A DNA stretch of 64,000 nt from Corynebacterium suedekumii (GCF_030252185.1 NZ_CP126970.1:2294001-2358000); one strand, 5' to 3'; positions 29,118 through 39,106 are shown, counted from the first letter of the stretch. The notes: generated by a model from the sequence alone, not told the origin. Translations and numbers: made by a program.

Positions 29118-29780
29118 GTGCGTACTCTCACCGTCATCTCCTCCGGCCTGTCCACTCCGTCCACCACCCGCCGGGTGGCCGACTCCATCGCAGCGGCGGT
29201 CACCGCCGCGGTCTCCGCCCGCGGGGAGTCCCTGGAGGTGGAGGTCATCGAGCTGCGTGAGCTGGTCAATGACCTCGGTCGCTCGCTGACCACCGGCATG
29301 TCCTCCCCCGCCCTCGATGAGGTGAAGGCGAAGGTCTCCGCCTCCGACGGCCTGGTCGTGGTCACTCCGGTGTTCAAGGCGAGCTATTCGGGCCTGTTCA
29401 AGACGTTCTTCGACGTGCTCGACCAGGATGCGCTCAACGGCATGCCGGTCATCATCGCGGCGACGGCGGGTACCGCCCGGCATTCGCTGGTCCTGGACTA
29501 CGCGCTGCGTCCGCTGATGACCTACATGCGTGCGTTCGTCGTCCCCACCGGTGTGTTCGCCGCGACCGATGACTTCGGTTCCGAGGACGGTGCCGGCCTG
29601 GAGTCCCGGGTCAACCGTGCCGCGGGTGAGCTCGCCGATCAGATGGTGGCCTCCGCCAGCGTCGGCGGCCTCGGTGGGGTCACCGCCGAGGGCCAGGGTG
29701 TGCGCCGACGCACGGGTGTGGAGCCCGGCGAGGGTTTCGTCGATTTCGCCGCCCTGTTAAAGGGCCACGACGGCCAGTAG
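29118..29780 (+). CDS. NADPH-dependent FMN reductase, CE1759 family
   Basis: 220-residue flavodoxin-fold reductase expected to supply reduced FMN to the adjacent monooxygenase. Visible: N-terminal beta strand and phosphate loop (SSGLSTPSTTRRVADSI), VVVTPVFKASYSGLFKTFFD, and AATAGTARHSL. GTG at 29118 abuts the previous TAG, with GAGGAGG 6-8 nt upstream, so both are one transcript. The C-terminal ~40 residues are Gly/Val-rich and poorly conserved. Confidence 0.85.
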   Translation: MRTLTVISSGLSTPSTTRRVADSIAAAVTAAVSARGESLEVEVIELRELVNDLGRSLTTGMSSPALDEVKAKVSASDGLVVVTPVFKASYSGLFKTFFDVLDQDALNGMPVIIAATAGTARHSLVLDYALRPLMTYMRAFVVPTGVFAATDDFGSEDGAGLESRVNRAAGELADQMVASASVGGLGGVTAEGQGVRRRTGVEPGEGFVDFAALLKGHDGQ

Positions 29781-29790
29781 GCTGGCGGCC

Positions 29791-31146
29791 ATGACCATCA
29801 GCGTCCTGGACCTGTTCAGCGTCGGTATCGGACCCTCCTCCTCCCATACGGTCGGTCCCATGCGGGCCGCCGGCGCCTGGGTGGAGCAGCAGGGTGGCCT
29901 GCCGGACCACGTGGACATCATTCTCCACGGATCACTGGCTGCCACGGGCGCCGGTCACGGCACCGACCGGGCCATTCTTCTCGGTCTCGTCGGGTGGACA
30001 CCGACGACCGTGCCCGCTGACGCGGATCCCCCGCTCGGCGCCCAGATCCCGGCCGCGGGGGAGTTCACCGGCCCAGCCGGGACGATCAGCTATCGGCTGA
30101 CCTTCGACCCGACACCGGTGGCGGAACACCCCAACTGTGTCGCCTTCAACGGCGACCGTTTCTTCTCCGTCGGCGGCGGTTTCATCCTCTCGCAGGCGGA
30201 GTTCGACGCCCGCTCCACCACCGGCCTACCCTCCGGCGCCGCCACCGCCGCCCCGACCGGGGAGGTGCCGTACCCCTTCACGAGCGCGCAGGATCTGCTG
30301 GCCCACTGCGCGCGGGAGAAGCTCACCGTCGCAGAACTGATGCGCCACAACGAGAACGCCCTGCGCCCCGGAGTGGACCAGCACCTCGACGAGGTGTGGA
30401 TGACCATGCGCCAGTGCGTCACCGCCGGCATCGCCACCAGCGGGTTGCTGCCCGGCGGGCTCGGTGTCGTCCGACGCGCGCCGGGCCTGTACGCCCAGCT
30501 CATCGGCCAGTCCGAGGGAAACTACGACGGCGGGCTGGGCGCGATTGAGTGGGTCAATCTCTACGCTCTGGCGGTCAACGAGGAGAATGCGGCCGGCGGG
30601 CGGATCGTCACCGCGCCCACGAACGGTGCGGCCGGGATCATTCCTGCCGTCATGCACTACGCGCGGGACTTCCTGCCCGAGTTCTCCCGGGAAGATGCCC
30701 GGGATTTCCTGCTCGTGGCCGGGGCAATCGGGATCATCATCAAGGAGAACGCCTCGATCTCGGGTGCGGAGGTCGGCTGCCAAGGTGAGGTGGGGTCCGC
30801 TTCCGCGATGGCCGCGGCGGGCCTGTGCGCCATCCTCGGTGGCAGCACGGCTCAGGTCGAGAACGCCGCCGAGATCGCCCTGGAGCACAACCTCGGCCTG
30901 ACCTGTGACCCGGTCGGTGGGCTCGTGCAGATCCCCTGCATCGAGCGCAACGCCATCGGCGCGGTGAAGTCCATCAACGCCGCCCGCCTGGCCCGGCTGG
31001 GCAACGGCACCAACCGGGTCACCCTCGACGAGGTCGTGGCCACGATGGCCGAGACCGGTCGCGACATGATGACCAAGTACAAGGAGACCTCCACCGGAGG
31101 GCTGGCCGTCAACCTCGGCCTGCCCGTCAACATCACGGAGTGCTGA
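29791..31146 (+). CDS. sdaA: L-serine ammonia-lyase, iron-sulfur type
   Basis: Deaminates L-serine to pyruvate. 451 residues in the single-chain form: beta domain at the N-terminus ([18 protein letters not shown]) and alpha domain at the C-terminus. Cys at about 330 ([12 protein letters not shown]), 372 (TCDPVGG) and 382 (QIPCIERN) can ligate the oxygen-labile [4Fe-4S] cluster. It starts 10 nt after the FMN reductase stop with GGC-rich spacing, so read-through transcription is likely, but a metabolic link is not evident. Confidence 0.95.
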   Translation: MTISVLDLFSVGIGPSSSHTVGPMRAAGAWVEQQGGLPDHVDIILHGSLAATGAGHGTDRAILLGLVGWTPTTVPADADPPLGAQIPAAGEFTGPAGTISYRLTFDPTPVAEHPNCVAFNGDRFFSVGGGFILSQAEFDARSTTGLPSGAATAAPTGEVPYPFTSAQDLLAHCAREKLTVAELMRHNENALRPGVDQHLDEVWMTMRQCVTAGIATSGLLPGGLGVVRRAPGLYAQLIGQSEGNYDGGLGAIEWVNLYALAVNEENAAGGRIVTAPTNGAAGIIPAVMHYARDFLPEFSREDARDFLLVAGAIGIIIKENASISGAEVGCQGEVGSASAMAAAGLCAILGGSTAQVENAAEIALEHNLGLTCDPVGGLVQIPCIERNAIGAVKSINAARLARLGNGTNRVTLDEVVATMAETGRDMMTKYKETSTGGLAVNLGLPVNITEC

Positions 31147-31147
31147 C

Positions 31148-31489
31148 ATGATCGCCCGCATCGTCATGGCCACCGGTCTCACCACCCTGGGGGTGTTCCA
31201 GGCCGGTCTGGCCCTGGGCCGGCCGTGGGGTGCCGCCTCCTACGGTGGCGCCCATTCCGGGGTCCTGCCCGGTCATCTCCGGCTGAGCAGCGCGGTGGCG
31301 GCACCGGTCTACCTCGGCGTCGCCGCCGCGGTCGGCATCGGCTCCCGGGCCGGCCTGGGGGCGCTGGCCACTGTCATGGCGGTGGCCACCATTCCCAATG
31401 CCCTCTCCCCCGCCCGTGCGGAGAAGGTATGGGCGCCGGTGTGTGCAGCTATCGCGTGGGCGGCGTGGAGCGAAAAGCGTCGTCGATGA
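31148..31489 (+). CDS. Small hypothetical membrane protein
   Basis: 113 residues, mostly hydrophobic, with three or four predicted membrane segments (ARIVMATGLTTLGVFQAGLA, AAPVYLGVAAAVGI, LATVMAVATIPNAL) and a basic C-terminus EKRRR. I do not recognise a family. ATG at 31148 is 1 nt after the sdaA stop, so it is translationally linked to sdaA. Its last 41 bp overlap the convergent glpD 3' end. Confidence 0.6.
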   Translation: MIARIVMATGLTTLGVFQAGLALGRPWGAASYGGAHSGVLPGHLRLSSAVAAPVYLGVAAAVGIGSRAGLGALATVMAVATIPNALSPARAEKVWAPVCAAIAWAAWSEKRRR

Positions 31490-33116
31490 CGGCCGTCTCA
31501 CCGGCCAGCTGAGCCAGGTACGCCTGCGCCTGGCCGTCGCGGGTGGCGTCGTCCCAGCCCAGCAACGGAGCGATGGTGCCCGCCACCTGATTCACGGCCT
31601 GCTCGGAGACCAATCCGAGGGTGCCCACGGTCAGCCGCCGGTCGAGGACGTCCGTGAGGTTCTCGGCGGCCTCCTCGGTCACCGCGTACACGGCCTGGGC
31701 GAGGATGTCATCGCTGCCGTCGACGCGCTCAGCCAGCTCCGGATGCTCCGTGACCAGACGCAGGACCTGTTCGTGGGCGGTGCCGTAGAGCCGGGCGAGA
31801 TGGATGCGGGTCTCCCGCGGCAGGCCGGCCTCAGGCCGGCGGGCGGCGGCGGCCTCGAAGGCGGCGGCGACGGTGTCGTAGTCGCCGAAGGAGGTCGACA
31901 GGCCGAGGTGACGGGAGTCGAAGTCGCGGGTCGGTGGCAGCTGGTCGCGCTGTGCCCTGATCACCGTGTCCATGACCTTCTCCCCCATCGCCCGCCCCGT
32001 GGTCCACTTGCCGCCGGTGACGGTGTAGAGGCCGGGCAGCCCGCCGTCGGCGTGGTCGCGGATGTCGAAGCGGCGGGAGGAGGTGTAGGTGTCGGAGCCG
32101 TCGTCGACGAGCGGGCGCACGCCGACGATGGTGGATTCGACGTCCTCCCGGGTCAGCGGCGTCGCGGAGACGGAGTCGATGGTCTCGCGCAGCAGGTTGA
32201 TGTCGTCGACGTCGGCGACGGCGTCGTCGGCGCTGCCCGCCATCGCGGTGTCCGTCGGCCCGACGAGGGTCTTGCCCTCCCAGGGGTTGACCACGATGTG
32301 GCGTCCGTTGCGCCCGCGCACGAACACGCCGTCGCGCCCGCCCAGGTCACGGGTGACCAGGTGGACGCCCTTGGCCTGCTTCACCCGGACGCCGGCGGGT
32401 TCGGCGAGATCGCCGAGGGCGGCGGCGACCCACGGGCCCGCGGCGTTGATGACCACGGTGGCCTCGATGTCGGTGTCGCCGGTGACCTGCACGCCGCGGA
32501 CGGTGCCGGCGGCGTCGCGGAGCAGACCGGTGACCGGCGCATGGTTGACGGCGGTGCCGGCGTCGGCGACGAAGCTCTGCAGAATGGCCAACAGGAGGCG
32601 CTCGGGGTGGATGTTGAGGGTGTCGTCGTGGCGCCACGCACCGGTCAAGCCCTCGGGGGTGAGCCACGGAACCTGCTTGAGTAGCGCCTTCTTGCCCACC
32701 CAACGGAAGCGGGGCGAGCGGATGTCCTTGGGCACGCCGACGTTGCGGCGCAGGGCCATCGCCTCGTAGAGGGCGACTCCCGCACCGAGGACCGGTGCCG
32801 GAGGAGCGGACCAGTCATAGGCGGTGAGCAGGAAACTGCGCGGCTGCACAAGGTGCGGGGCGGCGAGGCCGAGATAGCGGCGTTCGCTCACGGACTCGGC
32901 GACGACGCCGAAGTCGTACTGCTCGAGGTAGCGCAGGCCGCCGTGGATGGCCTTGGTGGTGGCGGCGGAGGTGCCGGAGCCGAAGTCGTCGCGTTCGAAC
33001 AGGACGGTGCGCAGGCCACGTCCGGCGGCGTGGCGGGCGATCTGGACGCCGGAGATGCCGCCGCCGATGACGGCGACATCATAACGCCCGCTGACGGGCT
33101 GGCCGAGGACGCTCAC
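31449..33116 (-). CDS. glpD: Glycerol-3-phosphate dehydrogenase (FAD, membrane-associated)
   Basis: Oxidises glycerol 3-phosphate to DHAP and passes electrons to menaquinone. 555 residues: FAD-binding VIGGGISGVQIARHAAGRG, then GSGTSAATTKAIHGGLRYLE, the AAGPWV segment and a C-terminal helical cap. GTG at 33116 overlaps the mtnC stop by 4 bp (GTGA), placing it last in an operon of a sugar kinase, mtnD and mtnC. No glycerol kinase or facilitator is present here. Confidence 0.95.
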   Translation of the reverse strand: MSVLGQPVSGRYDVAVIGGGISGVQIARHAAGRGLRTVLFERDDFGSGTSAATTKAIHGGLRYLEQYDFGVVAESVSERRYLGLAAPHLVQPRSFLLTAYDWSAPPAPVLGAGVALYEAMALRRNVGVPKDIRSPRFRWVGKKALLKQVPWLTPEGLTGAWRHDDTLNIHPERLLLAILQSFVADAGTAVNHAPVTGLLRDAAGTVRGVQVTGDTDIEATVVINAAGPWVAAALGDLAEPAGVRVKQAKGVHLVTRDLGGRDGVFVRGRNGRHIVVNPWEGKTLVGPTDTAMAGSADDAVADVDDINLLRETIDSVSATPLTREDVESTIVGVRPLVDDGSDTYTSSRRFDIRDHADGGLPGLYTVTGGKWTTGRAMGEKVMDTVIRAQRDQLPPTRDFDSRHLGLSTSFGDYDTVAAAFEAAAARRPEAGLPRETRIHLARLYGTAHEQVLRLVTEHPELAERVDGSDDILAQAVYAVTEEAAENLTDVLDRRLTVGTLGLVSEQAVNQVAGTIAPLLGWDDATRDGQAQAYLAQLAGETAVIDDAFRSTPPTR

Positions 33117-33823
33117 CGGAACTCCACCTCGTCGAAGGAGGCGATCTCGGGGTGCTCGCCCACGCCGCGGTCGAAGTACTGGTCGCCCTCGCGGCGCACG
33201 CCGACGGTGCCCCAGCCGTCCGCACGGGCCGCGTCGAGTTCCTCGACGAGGTCGGAGAAGAACAGCAGCTGCTCCGCCGGCACCCCGATCTCCTCGCGGA
33301 TGGTGGCGTAGGAGGCGGCGAGTTTCTTCGGGCCGACGTTCTCGGTGTCGAAGTGGCCGGAGAACAGCGGCAGCAGGTCCCCGTCGGGGGTGTTGCCGAA
33401 CCAGGAGGTCTGCGCGTTGACAGAGCCGGAGGAGAAGATCTGCAGCCCGATGCCCTGCTCGTGCCAGCGCCGGATCGCGGGAATCGCGTCCGGGTAGAAG
33501 TGCGAGGTCAGCTCCCCTGCCGCGAAACCCTCCGCCCAGATCAGACCCTGCAGGGTCTTCAGCGGTGTGCGTTTCTCGTCGTTGTCCAGCCAGCCCTCGA
33601 GGGCCGCGACGAGCTTCTCGACGCCCGCGTCCCCCGCCAGTCCCGCCTCCTCGACGATCTGCGTGCGGGCGCGTTCGACGTCCGGGTGCCGGTCACGGCG
33701 CGACAGGATCGCGGCGAAACGCTCCCGGGAGTAGGGGTAGAGGGTGTCGTGGACGAACCACGTCGAGGACGTGGTGCCCTCGATGTCGAGGACGATGACG
33801 CTGGGGCGGGGCAGGGTGATCAT
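33113..33823 (-). CDS. mtnC: Acireductone synthase (enolase-phosphatase E1)
   Basis: Methionine salvage: converts 2,3-diketo-5-methylthiopentyl-1-phosphate to acireductone. 236-residue HAD enzyme: motif I VLDIEGTTSS (Asp and Glu typical of E1), motif II FSSGS, Lys in VGPKKLAAS, and motif IV FFSDLVEELDAA. ATG at 33823 has GGAAAG upstream and lies just behind the restored mtnD stop at 33829, consistent with coupling. Confidence 0.92.
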   Translation of the reverse strand: MITLPRPSVIVLDIEGTTSSTWFVHDTLYPYSRERFAAILSRRDRHPDVERARTQIVEEAGLAGDAGVEKLVAALEGWLDNDEKRTPLKTLQGLIWAEGFAAGELTSHFYPDAIPAIRRWHEQGIGLQIFSSGSVNAQTSWFGNTPDGDLLPLFSGHFDTENVGPKKLAASYATIREEIGVPAEQLLFFSDLVEELDAARADGWGTVGVRREGDQYFDRGVGEHPEIASFDEVEFR

Positions 33824-33828
33824 GGGTG

Positions 33829-34403
33829 CTACTTTCCGGCGATGAGTTCGTCGTGGCCGGGGAAGGAGGCGGAGATCTTCTCCCTGTGAAGTCGCCGACC
33901 CAGCCCTCGCCGTCATGGAAGAAGCGGATGGCGCAGAACTGCGGGTCATTGACCCCCATGTCGAACCAGTGGGTGGCTCCCTCGGGGACGGAGAGCAGGT
34001 CGCCGGCCTCGCAGACGACACCGTAGACGGTGTCGTCGATGTGCAGGTAGAAGGTGCCGGAGCCCTCGACGAAGAAGCGGACCTCGTCGTCGGCGTGGGT
34101 GTGTTCGTCGAGGAACTTCTCCCGGGCACCCTTCGCCGTGGCGGCGAAGTCGGGCTGGCCGGTGTCGCGGAGGCGGGCGACGTCGACGGTGACGAAGTTC
34201 TCCTCCTCGCTGATCCTGCGCACCTCCTCGGCGTAGGCGGCGAGGACGGCGTCCTGGTCGGCGTCGTCGGCGAGCTCCTTGGTGGCCCACCGGTCGTAGC
34301 GCACGCCCAGGGTCTGCAGTTCGGCGGCGATCTCGGTGGGGTTGTCGGTGCGCAGCAGTTCGACGTCGGGGGCGGTGGCGTTCCACTTGTACAGCAGGGT
34401 CAT
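33829..34403 (-). CDS. mtnD: Acireductone dioxygenase, frameshifted near its 3' end
   Basis: Oxidises acireductone to the keto acid precursor of methionine plus formate. The cupin is intact: metal ligands in EHTHADDE (His, His, Glu) and the distal His in EGATHWFDMG. About 20 residues before the expected end, a G run at 33882-33884 appears one base short. Restoring it gives FTGEKISASFPGHDE and a TAG at 33829-33831. As given, the frame instead runs on to 33693 inside mtnC with a foreign Pro/Ser tail. The catalytic core should survive in either case. ATG at 34403, 10 nt after the kinase stop. Confidence 0.85.
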
Positions 34404-34413
34404 GGTGTTTCTC

Positions 34414-35955
34414 CTAGAGGTGTCGAAGTTGGCGGACGGAGGCGAAGACCTCCTGCATCGGCCCGGCGAGCAGCCGGGTGCGGATCTCGGCGGCCCGCCG
34501 GTAGATCTCGTGGGCGTCCTCGTCCGTTGTGACGGTCTCCCCACCGGAGGTCCAGTCGGCGAGCTGGGCCGCCATGTCCGAGGTGAGCCCGAGGGCCTGG
34601 TTGACCAGCGCGGCATTGGCCAGGGGTGGGCCGTCGACGCGGTGGGGTCGCCGCCACGGCACGCCGGTGACGTCCGCCTTGATCTGATTCCACACCGTAC
34701 TCCCCGCCCCACCACCGGTGACCAGGACTTCGGAGAGGTCGACGCCGCCGCGTTCGACGACCCCCAGGGTGGCGGCGTACTCGAAGGCGACGGCCTCGAG
34801 GGCGCTGCGCCACAGGCGGGCGGTGTCGGTGCCGGAATCCATGCCGAGCCAGGTACCGGAGGCATGCGGGCTGTCCGGGTTGCCGCCGGCCAGGTACGGC
34901 AGGAAGAGCACACCGTCCGAGCCGGGGGCGACCTGCTCGGCGAGTGCGTCGAAGGTGGCGTAGATGGAGTCGTCCCCGTCCAGGCGGGCCACGTGGTCGC
35001 GGAACCAGCGCAGGGAGAGCCCGCCGGCGCGGATGTACCCCCAGTAGATGGCCTGCCCCGGCAGGGTGCCCAGGCTGAAGAGCATGCCGGGCATGTCGGT
35101 GACCTCGGGGATGATCCCGTCGACGCCGACGGTGAGGATGCTTGTCGTACCGGCCGAGTCGGTGGCCTGGCCGGTGTCGGTCATGCCGGTGGCCAGGGTG
35201 GACTGCATGACATCCCCGGCGCCGGCGATGACGGGGGTGCCCTCGGGCAGGCCGGTCCGGTCGGCGGCCTCGGCGGTGACGTGACCGATGACGCTGTCGG
35301 AGGGGACGACCCGGGGAAGGATGTCGGTGGGCAGGCCGAAGGCGGCGAACTGGCGTGGGGAGAAGTCACCGGTGGCGTAGTCCCAGCCGACCATCCACCC
35401 GGAGACGTGGGTGGGGTCGGTGACCATCTCCTGCTGGGTCAGGCCGGCCAGCCGCGCGGAGACATAGGGCGCCACGGAGACGCTACGGGCGACGCGGTCG
35501 AACACCTCGGGGCGGTGGTCGCGGATCCACTGCAGCTGGAAGGGGGCGGCGTAGGCGTCGAGGGTGGAGGTACCGGACTCGGTGAGCCACAGCGGTTCCA
35601 GGTCGCGGGCGGCGGCCGCGGCATGCCCCTCGGCGCGGGTGTCCAGGCTGGTGATCACCGGGTGGAGGATCTGGCCGTCCTCGTCAAGCAGGACCTGGCC
35701 GACGAGGATGCCGGACAGGGCGATGCCGGCGACCTCGGAGCGGTGGATTCCGGCGGCGACGGCGTCATCGAGCGCGTCCGCGATGGCGGCGAAGGCAGCG
35801 GTGACAAGGTGCTCAACGTCCATCTCCGCGCGGCCGGGGCCGAGGTAGTCGATGGTGTGCGGGGCATACGCCTTACCCACCTGCACCCCGTCGGCGGTGT
35901 ACACCCCCGCCTTGCTGCCCTGCGTTCCGACATCCACTCCGACGGTGACGGTCAT
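34414..35955 (-). CDS. FGGY-family carbohydrate kinase
   Basis: 513-residue actin-fold sugar kinase resembling xylulokinase: N-terminal phosphate loop GVDVGTQGSKAGVY, central GAGDVMQSTLATG and AGTTS, and adenosine motif VTGGGAGSTVWNQIKAD. It is first in the operon with mtnD, mtnC and glpD. In that setting a ketopentose such as 5-methylthioribulose is a candidate substrate, but xylulose or another pentulose is equally possible. ATG at 35955 has AAGGAGC 5 nt upstream, which rules out the 14-residue extension. Confidence 0.85.
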   Translation of the reverse strand: MTVTVGVDVGTQGSKAGVYTADGVQVGKAYAPHTIDYLGPGRAEMDVEHLVTAAFAAIADALDDAVAAGIHRSEVAGIALSGILVGQVLLDEDGQILHPVITSLDTRAEGHAAAAARDLEPLWLTESGTSTLDAYAAPFQLQWIRDHRPEVFDRVARSVSVAPYVSARLAGLTQQEMVTDPTHVSGWMVGWDYATGDFSPRQFAAFGLPTDILPRVVPSDSVIGHVTAEAADRTGLPEGTPVIAGAGDVMQSTLATGMTDTGQATDSAGTTSILTVGVDGIIPEVTDMPGMLFSLGTLPGQAIYWGYIRAGGLSLRWFRDHVARLDGDDSIYATFDALAEQVAPGSDGVLFLPYLAGGNPDSPHASGTWLGMDSGTDTARLWRSALEAVAFEYAATLGVVERGGVDLSEVLVTGGGAGSTVWNQIKADVTGVPWRRPHRVDGPPLANAALVNQALGLTSDMAAQLADWTSGGETVTTDEDAHEIYRRAAEIRTRLLAGPMQEVFASVRQLRHL

Positions 35956-36125
35956 GCGTGCTCCTTGGTCCCTGGGGGAGGTCAATGATCCGTCCACGCT
36001 AACAGCAGCAATGGTGTCACCAGAACTTCCCCGGAGATTATTATTCAGCCGGCCCGGATGAGAGTTTCCTCAGACGACCGCTGCCACGGTTGCCGGCGAC
36101 CGATAGGTGGACAACAGTGGCGGGC

Positions 36126-36674
36126 ATGAACCGCAGCCTCCTCCCCCTGGCCACCGCCCTGCTCCACGCCACCACCGCTGCCCCTGCTTCTGAGGCCGGC
36201 ACCCTGCCGGCCCTGCCCCGCACCGCCATGAGCGTCGACCACCCGGCCACCGGCTTCCACGCCGGCACCGGCAACGAACACGAGTCCCGACCCGCGCTCT
36301 CGCTGATCAAGCTCTACCTCGCCGACTACGTCCTGTCCCACGGCGATCCGGCGGACGCGGAGAAGGCCCGTCACATGGTGCGCACCTCCGATGATGCGAC
36401 GGCCTCCGAGCTGCAGGCCCGCTATCCCGGCGCCATCCGCCACACCGCCGACTACTACGGACTCCGGGCGACGACGGAGGCCCCGCACTGGGGCAACTCG
36501 ACGACGTCGACGGCGGACGTCACCACCTTCCTGCTGGCCAAGCAGCGGCAGAACCCGCAGGATCCCGTGCTCGTCGAGATGACACGGGCCGCCCTGCCCG
36601 CAGACCCGGTGCGTCAGGCCCGGGACACGTTCAACGAGAACGTCGCCGCACTGCGCGCACTGCTGCCCGACTAG
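36126..36674 (+). CDS. Secreted serine hydrolase-like protein (beta-lactamase fold remnant)
   Basis: 182 residues with a signal peptide ([20 protein letters not shown], likely cut after about residue 24). The mature part has ALSLIK, which fits the SxxK active-site motif of penicillin-recognising enzymes, and SDDATASEL in the place of the SDN loop. No KTG triad is visible and the protein is shorter than class A beta-lactamases (~260 residues). It may be a divergent, possibly non-catalytic member. Its TAG overlaps the hisS stop in CTAG. Confidence 0.6.
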   Translation: MNRSLLPLATALLHATTAAPASEAGTLPALPRTAMSVDHPATGFHAGTGNEHESRPALSLIKLYLADYVLSHGDPADAEKARHMVRTSDDATASELQARYPGAIRHTADYYGLRATTEAPHWGNSTTSTADVTTFLLAKQRQNPQDPVLVEMTRAALPADPVRQARDTFNENVAALRALLPD

Positions 36675-37948
36675 GTCAGGCGGCGACCCAGCTCCGCGAC
36701 GACCTCGTCGAGTGCGACGCCCGCCTGGTCATGGGAGCCGAGGTCCTTGACCTGGACCTGGCCGTCGGCAAGTTCGGACTCGCCGAGGACGAGGGCGAAA
36801 CGGGCACCGGCGCGGTCCGCGCCCTTCATCGCGCCCTTGAGGCCGCGGTCGCCGTAGGACATGTCGACGGCGATGCCGGCGGCACGCAGGTCGTTGATGA
36901 GCCGGGCCATGCGCCTCTTGGCCTCCGCACCGAGGGCGACCCCGTAGACGTCGACGCGACGGTCCACGCCGTCGAGGACCACGCCCTCGGCCTCGAGTGC
37001 CAGGACGGTGCGGTCGACGCCGAGGCCGTAGCCGATGCCGGACAGGTCCTGCCCGCCGAGCTGTGCCATGAGGCCGTCGTAGCGGCCGCCGCCGCCGATG
37101 CCGGACTGGGCGCCGAGGCCGTCGTGGACGAACTCGAAGCAGGTCTTGGTGTAGTAGTCCAGGCCACGGACCATGCGGGGGTTGATCACGTAGGGGACGG
37201 ACATGTCGTCGAGAAGCCCGGTGACGGTCTCGAAGTGCTCGCGGGACTCGGCCGAGAGGTGGTCGAGCATGAGCGGGGCGTCGGCGGTCATCTCCTGGAC
37301 CTCCGGGCGCTTGTCGTCGAGCACGCGCAGCGGGTTGAGCTCCGCGCGTTTGCGGGTCTCCTCGTCGAGGGGCAGGGTGAAGAGAAACTGCTGCAGCTTC
37401 TCCCGGTAGGCGGGGCGGCAGGTGTGGTCACCCAGGCTGGTCAGTTCCAGGCGGAATCCGGTCAGGCCGAGGGAACGGTAGGAGCGGTCGGCCAGTGCGA
37501 CGATCTCGGCGTCGAGGGCCGGGTCATCGACACCGATCGCCTCGACGCCGACCTGCTGCAGCTGGCGGTAGCGGCCGGCCTGGGGACGCTCATAACGGAA
37601 GAAAGGGCCCGCGTAGTTGAGCTTGACGGGCAGCTGGCCCCGGTCGAGGTTGTGCTCGATGACCGCGCGCATGACACCTGCGGTGCCCTCGGGACGCAGG
37701 GTGACGGAGCGGTCGCCCCGGTCGGCGAAGGTGTACATCTCCTTGCTCACCACGTCCGTGGACTCGCCGACGCCGCGGGCGAACAGGGCGGTGTCCTCGA
37801 AGATCGGCAGCTCGATGTGCTGGAAGCCGGCCAGGTGGGCCTGGTGGATCAGGGTGTCGCGCACCTTGAGGAACACCGGGGACACCGGGGGGACGTAGTC
37901 CGGGACACCCTTGGGTGCGGACAGGGCCTGAAACTTCTTCTCACTCAC
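36671..37948 (-). CDS. hisS: Histidyl-tRNA synthetase
   Basis: 425 residues, class II. Motif 2 [15 protein letters not shown], histidine-A loop [12 protein letters not shown], motif 3 [13 protein letters not shown], and C-terminal anticodon domain. It is immediately downstream (21 nt) of the metallo-hydrolase gene, a pairing typical of actinobacteria. Confidence 0.96.
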   Translation of the reverse strand: MSEKKFQALSAPKGVPDYVPPVSPVFLKVRDTLIHQAHLAGFQHIELPIFEDTALFARGVGESTDVVSKEMYTFADRGDRSVTLRPEGTAGVMRAVIEHNLDRGQLPVKLNYAGPFFRYERPQAGRYRQLQQVGVEAIGVDDPALDAEIVALADRSYRSLGLTGFRLELTSLGDHTCRPAYREKLQQFLFTLPLDEETRKRAELNPLRVLDDKRPEVQEMTADAPLMLDHLSAESREHFETVTGLLDDMSVPYVINPRMVRGLDYYTKTCFEFVHDGLGAQSGIGGGGRYDGLMAQLGGQDLSGIGYGLGVDRTVLALEAEGVVLDGVDRRVDVYGVALGAEAKRRMARLINDLRAAGIAVDMSYGDRGLKGAMKGADRAGARFALVLGESELADGQVQVKDLGSHDQAGVALDEVVAELGRRLT

Positions 37949-37969
37949 GGGTACTCACAGTACCCGTCG

Positions 37970-38608
37970 TCACCGGAGGTTCCGCAGGAAGGGGTTGCCG
38001 GATCGCTCAGCCCGCATGGAGGTGACCCCGCCGTGGCCGGGCAGCAGTTGCAGCGCATCCGCCATCTCCCACACGGGCCCGCGCAGACTGGCGTCCATCG
38101 CGGCCGGGTCGGAGTGCGGCAGGTCGGTGCGCCCGATCGACCCCTGGAACAGCACGTCACCGGTGAAGGCGAACTCGTCGGCGATGAGCAGCACGCTGCC
38201 GGGGGAATGCCCCGGGGCATGGCGCACGAGCGTATCGACGCCAGCGAGGGTCACTCTCTGCCCGTCCTGCAGCGACCGCAGGTCGCTGACGGGCGTCATG
38301 TTCGCGGCGTCGAAAAGAATCTGCGACTGCGGTGACACCCCCTCCCCGCCCTCGAGCATGAACGCGTCGGCGGGGTGGATGTACACCGGCACCGAGAACC
38401 GGCGCGCCAGCTGGCCCGCGTCCCGGGTGTGGTCGATGTGGCCGTGGGTGAGCACGACCGCCTCCAGCTCCAGGCCGTGCTCCTCGAGCAGGTCGACCAC
38501 CCGGTCGTGGGTGTGCATGCCGGGGTCAATGACCACCGCGGACCCGTCCCCGGCCAACAGGTAACAGTTGGTCTGGTACGGGCCCGCGGCGAAACCGTAG
38601 AGCTGCAT
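37970..38608 (-). CDS. MBL-fold metallo-hydrolase (glyoxalase II-like)
   Basis: 212 residues with the zinc motif THGHIDHT and downstream His/Asp ligands (APGHSPGSV, FTGDVLF, LLPGHGG). The first residues MQLYGFAAGPYQTNCYLL are typical of YcbL/GloB-type hydrolases. The substrate is probably a thioester such as S-lactoyl-mycothiol or another small thiol conjugate, an inference from the thiol chemistry of actinobacteria. It follows tpx by 3 nt. Confidence 0.85.
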   Translation of the reverse strand: MQLYGFAAGPYQTNCYLLAGDGSAVVIDPGMHTHDRVVDLLEEHGLELEAVVLTHGHIDHTRDAGQLARRFSVPVYIHPADAFMLEGGEGVSPQSQILFDAANMTPVSDLRSLQDGQRVTLAGVDTLVRHAPGHSPGSVLLIADEFAFTGDVLFQGSIGRTDLPHSDPAAMDASLRGPVWEMADALQLLPGHGGVTSMRAERSGNPFLRNLR

Positions 38609-38611
38609 TGC

Positions 38612-39106
38612 CTAGAGGGCGTTGACGGCGGCGTCGTAGTCCGGCTCGTCGGTGATCTCCTCGACCAGCTGGGTGTAGATGACCTTGCCGTTCTCGTCGG
38701 CGACGACGACGGAGCGGGCGAGCAGGCCCTCCAGCGGGGAACCCTGCAGGGTCACGCCGAAGTCCTCACCGAAGGAGGAACGGAACGCGGAGGCGGCAAT
38801 CGCGTTCTCGATGCCCTCGGCGGCGCAGAAACGCTCCTGGGCGAAGGGCAGGTCCTTGGAGACGTTGAGGACGACGGTGTTGTCCAGGGAAGTCGCCCGC
38901 TCGTTGAACTCACGGACGGACGCCGCGCACACGCCGGTGTCCAGGGAGGGGAAGATGTTGAGCACGACCCGCTTGCCGGCGAAGTCACCCGGGGTGACGT
39001 CCGCGAGATCGGTGCCGACCACGGTGAAGTCAGGGAGCTGGTCCCCCACCTGGGGAAGCTCGCCGACGGTGGTGGTTGCGTTGTTCTTGAAGGTTACGTT
39101 AGCCAT
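38612..39106 (-). CDS. tpx: Thiol peroxidase
   Basis: Atypical 2-Cys peroxiredoxin reducing hydroperoxides with thioredoxin. 164 residues: peroxidatic Cys60 in [14 protein letters not shown] and resolving Cys94 in ERFCAAEG, the spacing of the Tpx class. ATG at 39106; the open frame extends 18 codons further up but without similarity. The cyclophilin gene diverges 92 bp upstream. Confidence 0.95.
   Translation of the reverse strand: MANVTFKNNATTTVGELPQVGDQLPDFTVVGTDLADVTPGDFAGKRVVLNIFPSLDTGVCAASVREFNERATSLDNTVVLNVSKDLPFAQERFCAAEGIENAIAASAFRSSFGEDFGVTLQGSPLEGLLARSVVVADENGKVIYTQLVEEITDEPDYDAAVNAL

Noticed and set aside
34414..35955. Calling the FGGY kinase glycerol kinase because glpD is in the operon.
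   Set aside because: Its motifs and N-terminus are closer to xylulokinase-type members, and mtnD/mtnC are nearer neighbours than glpD.
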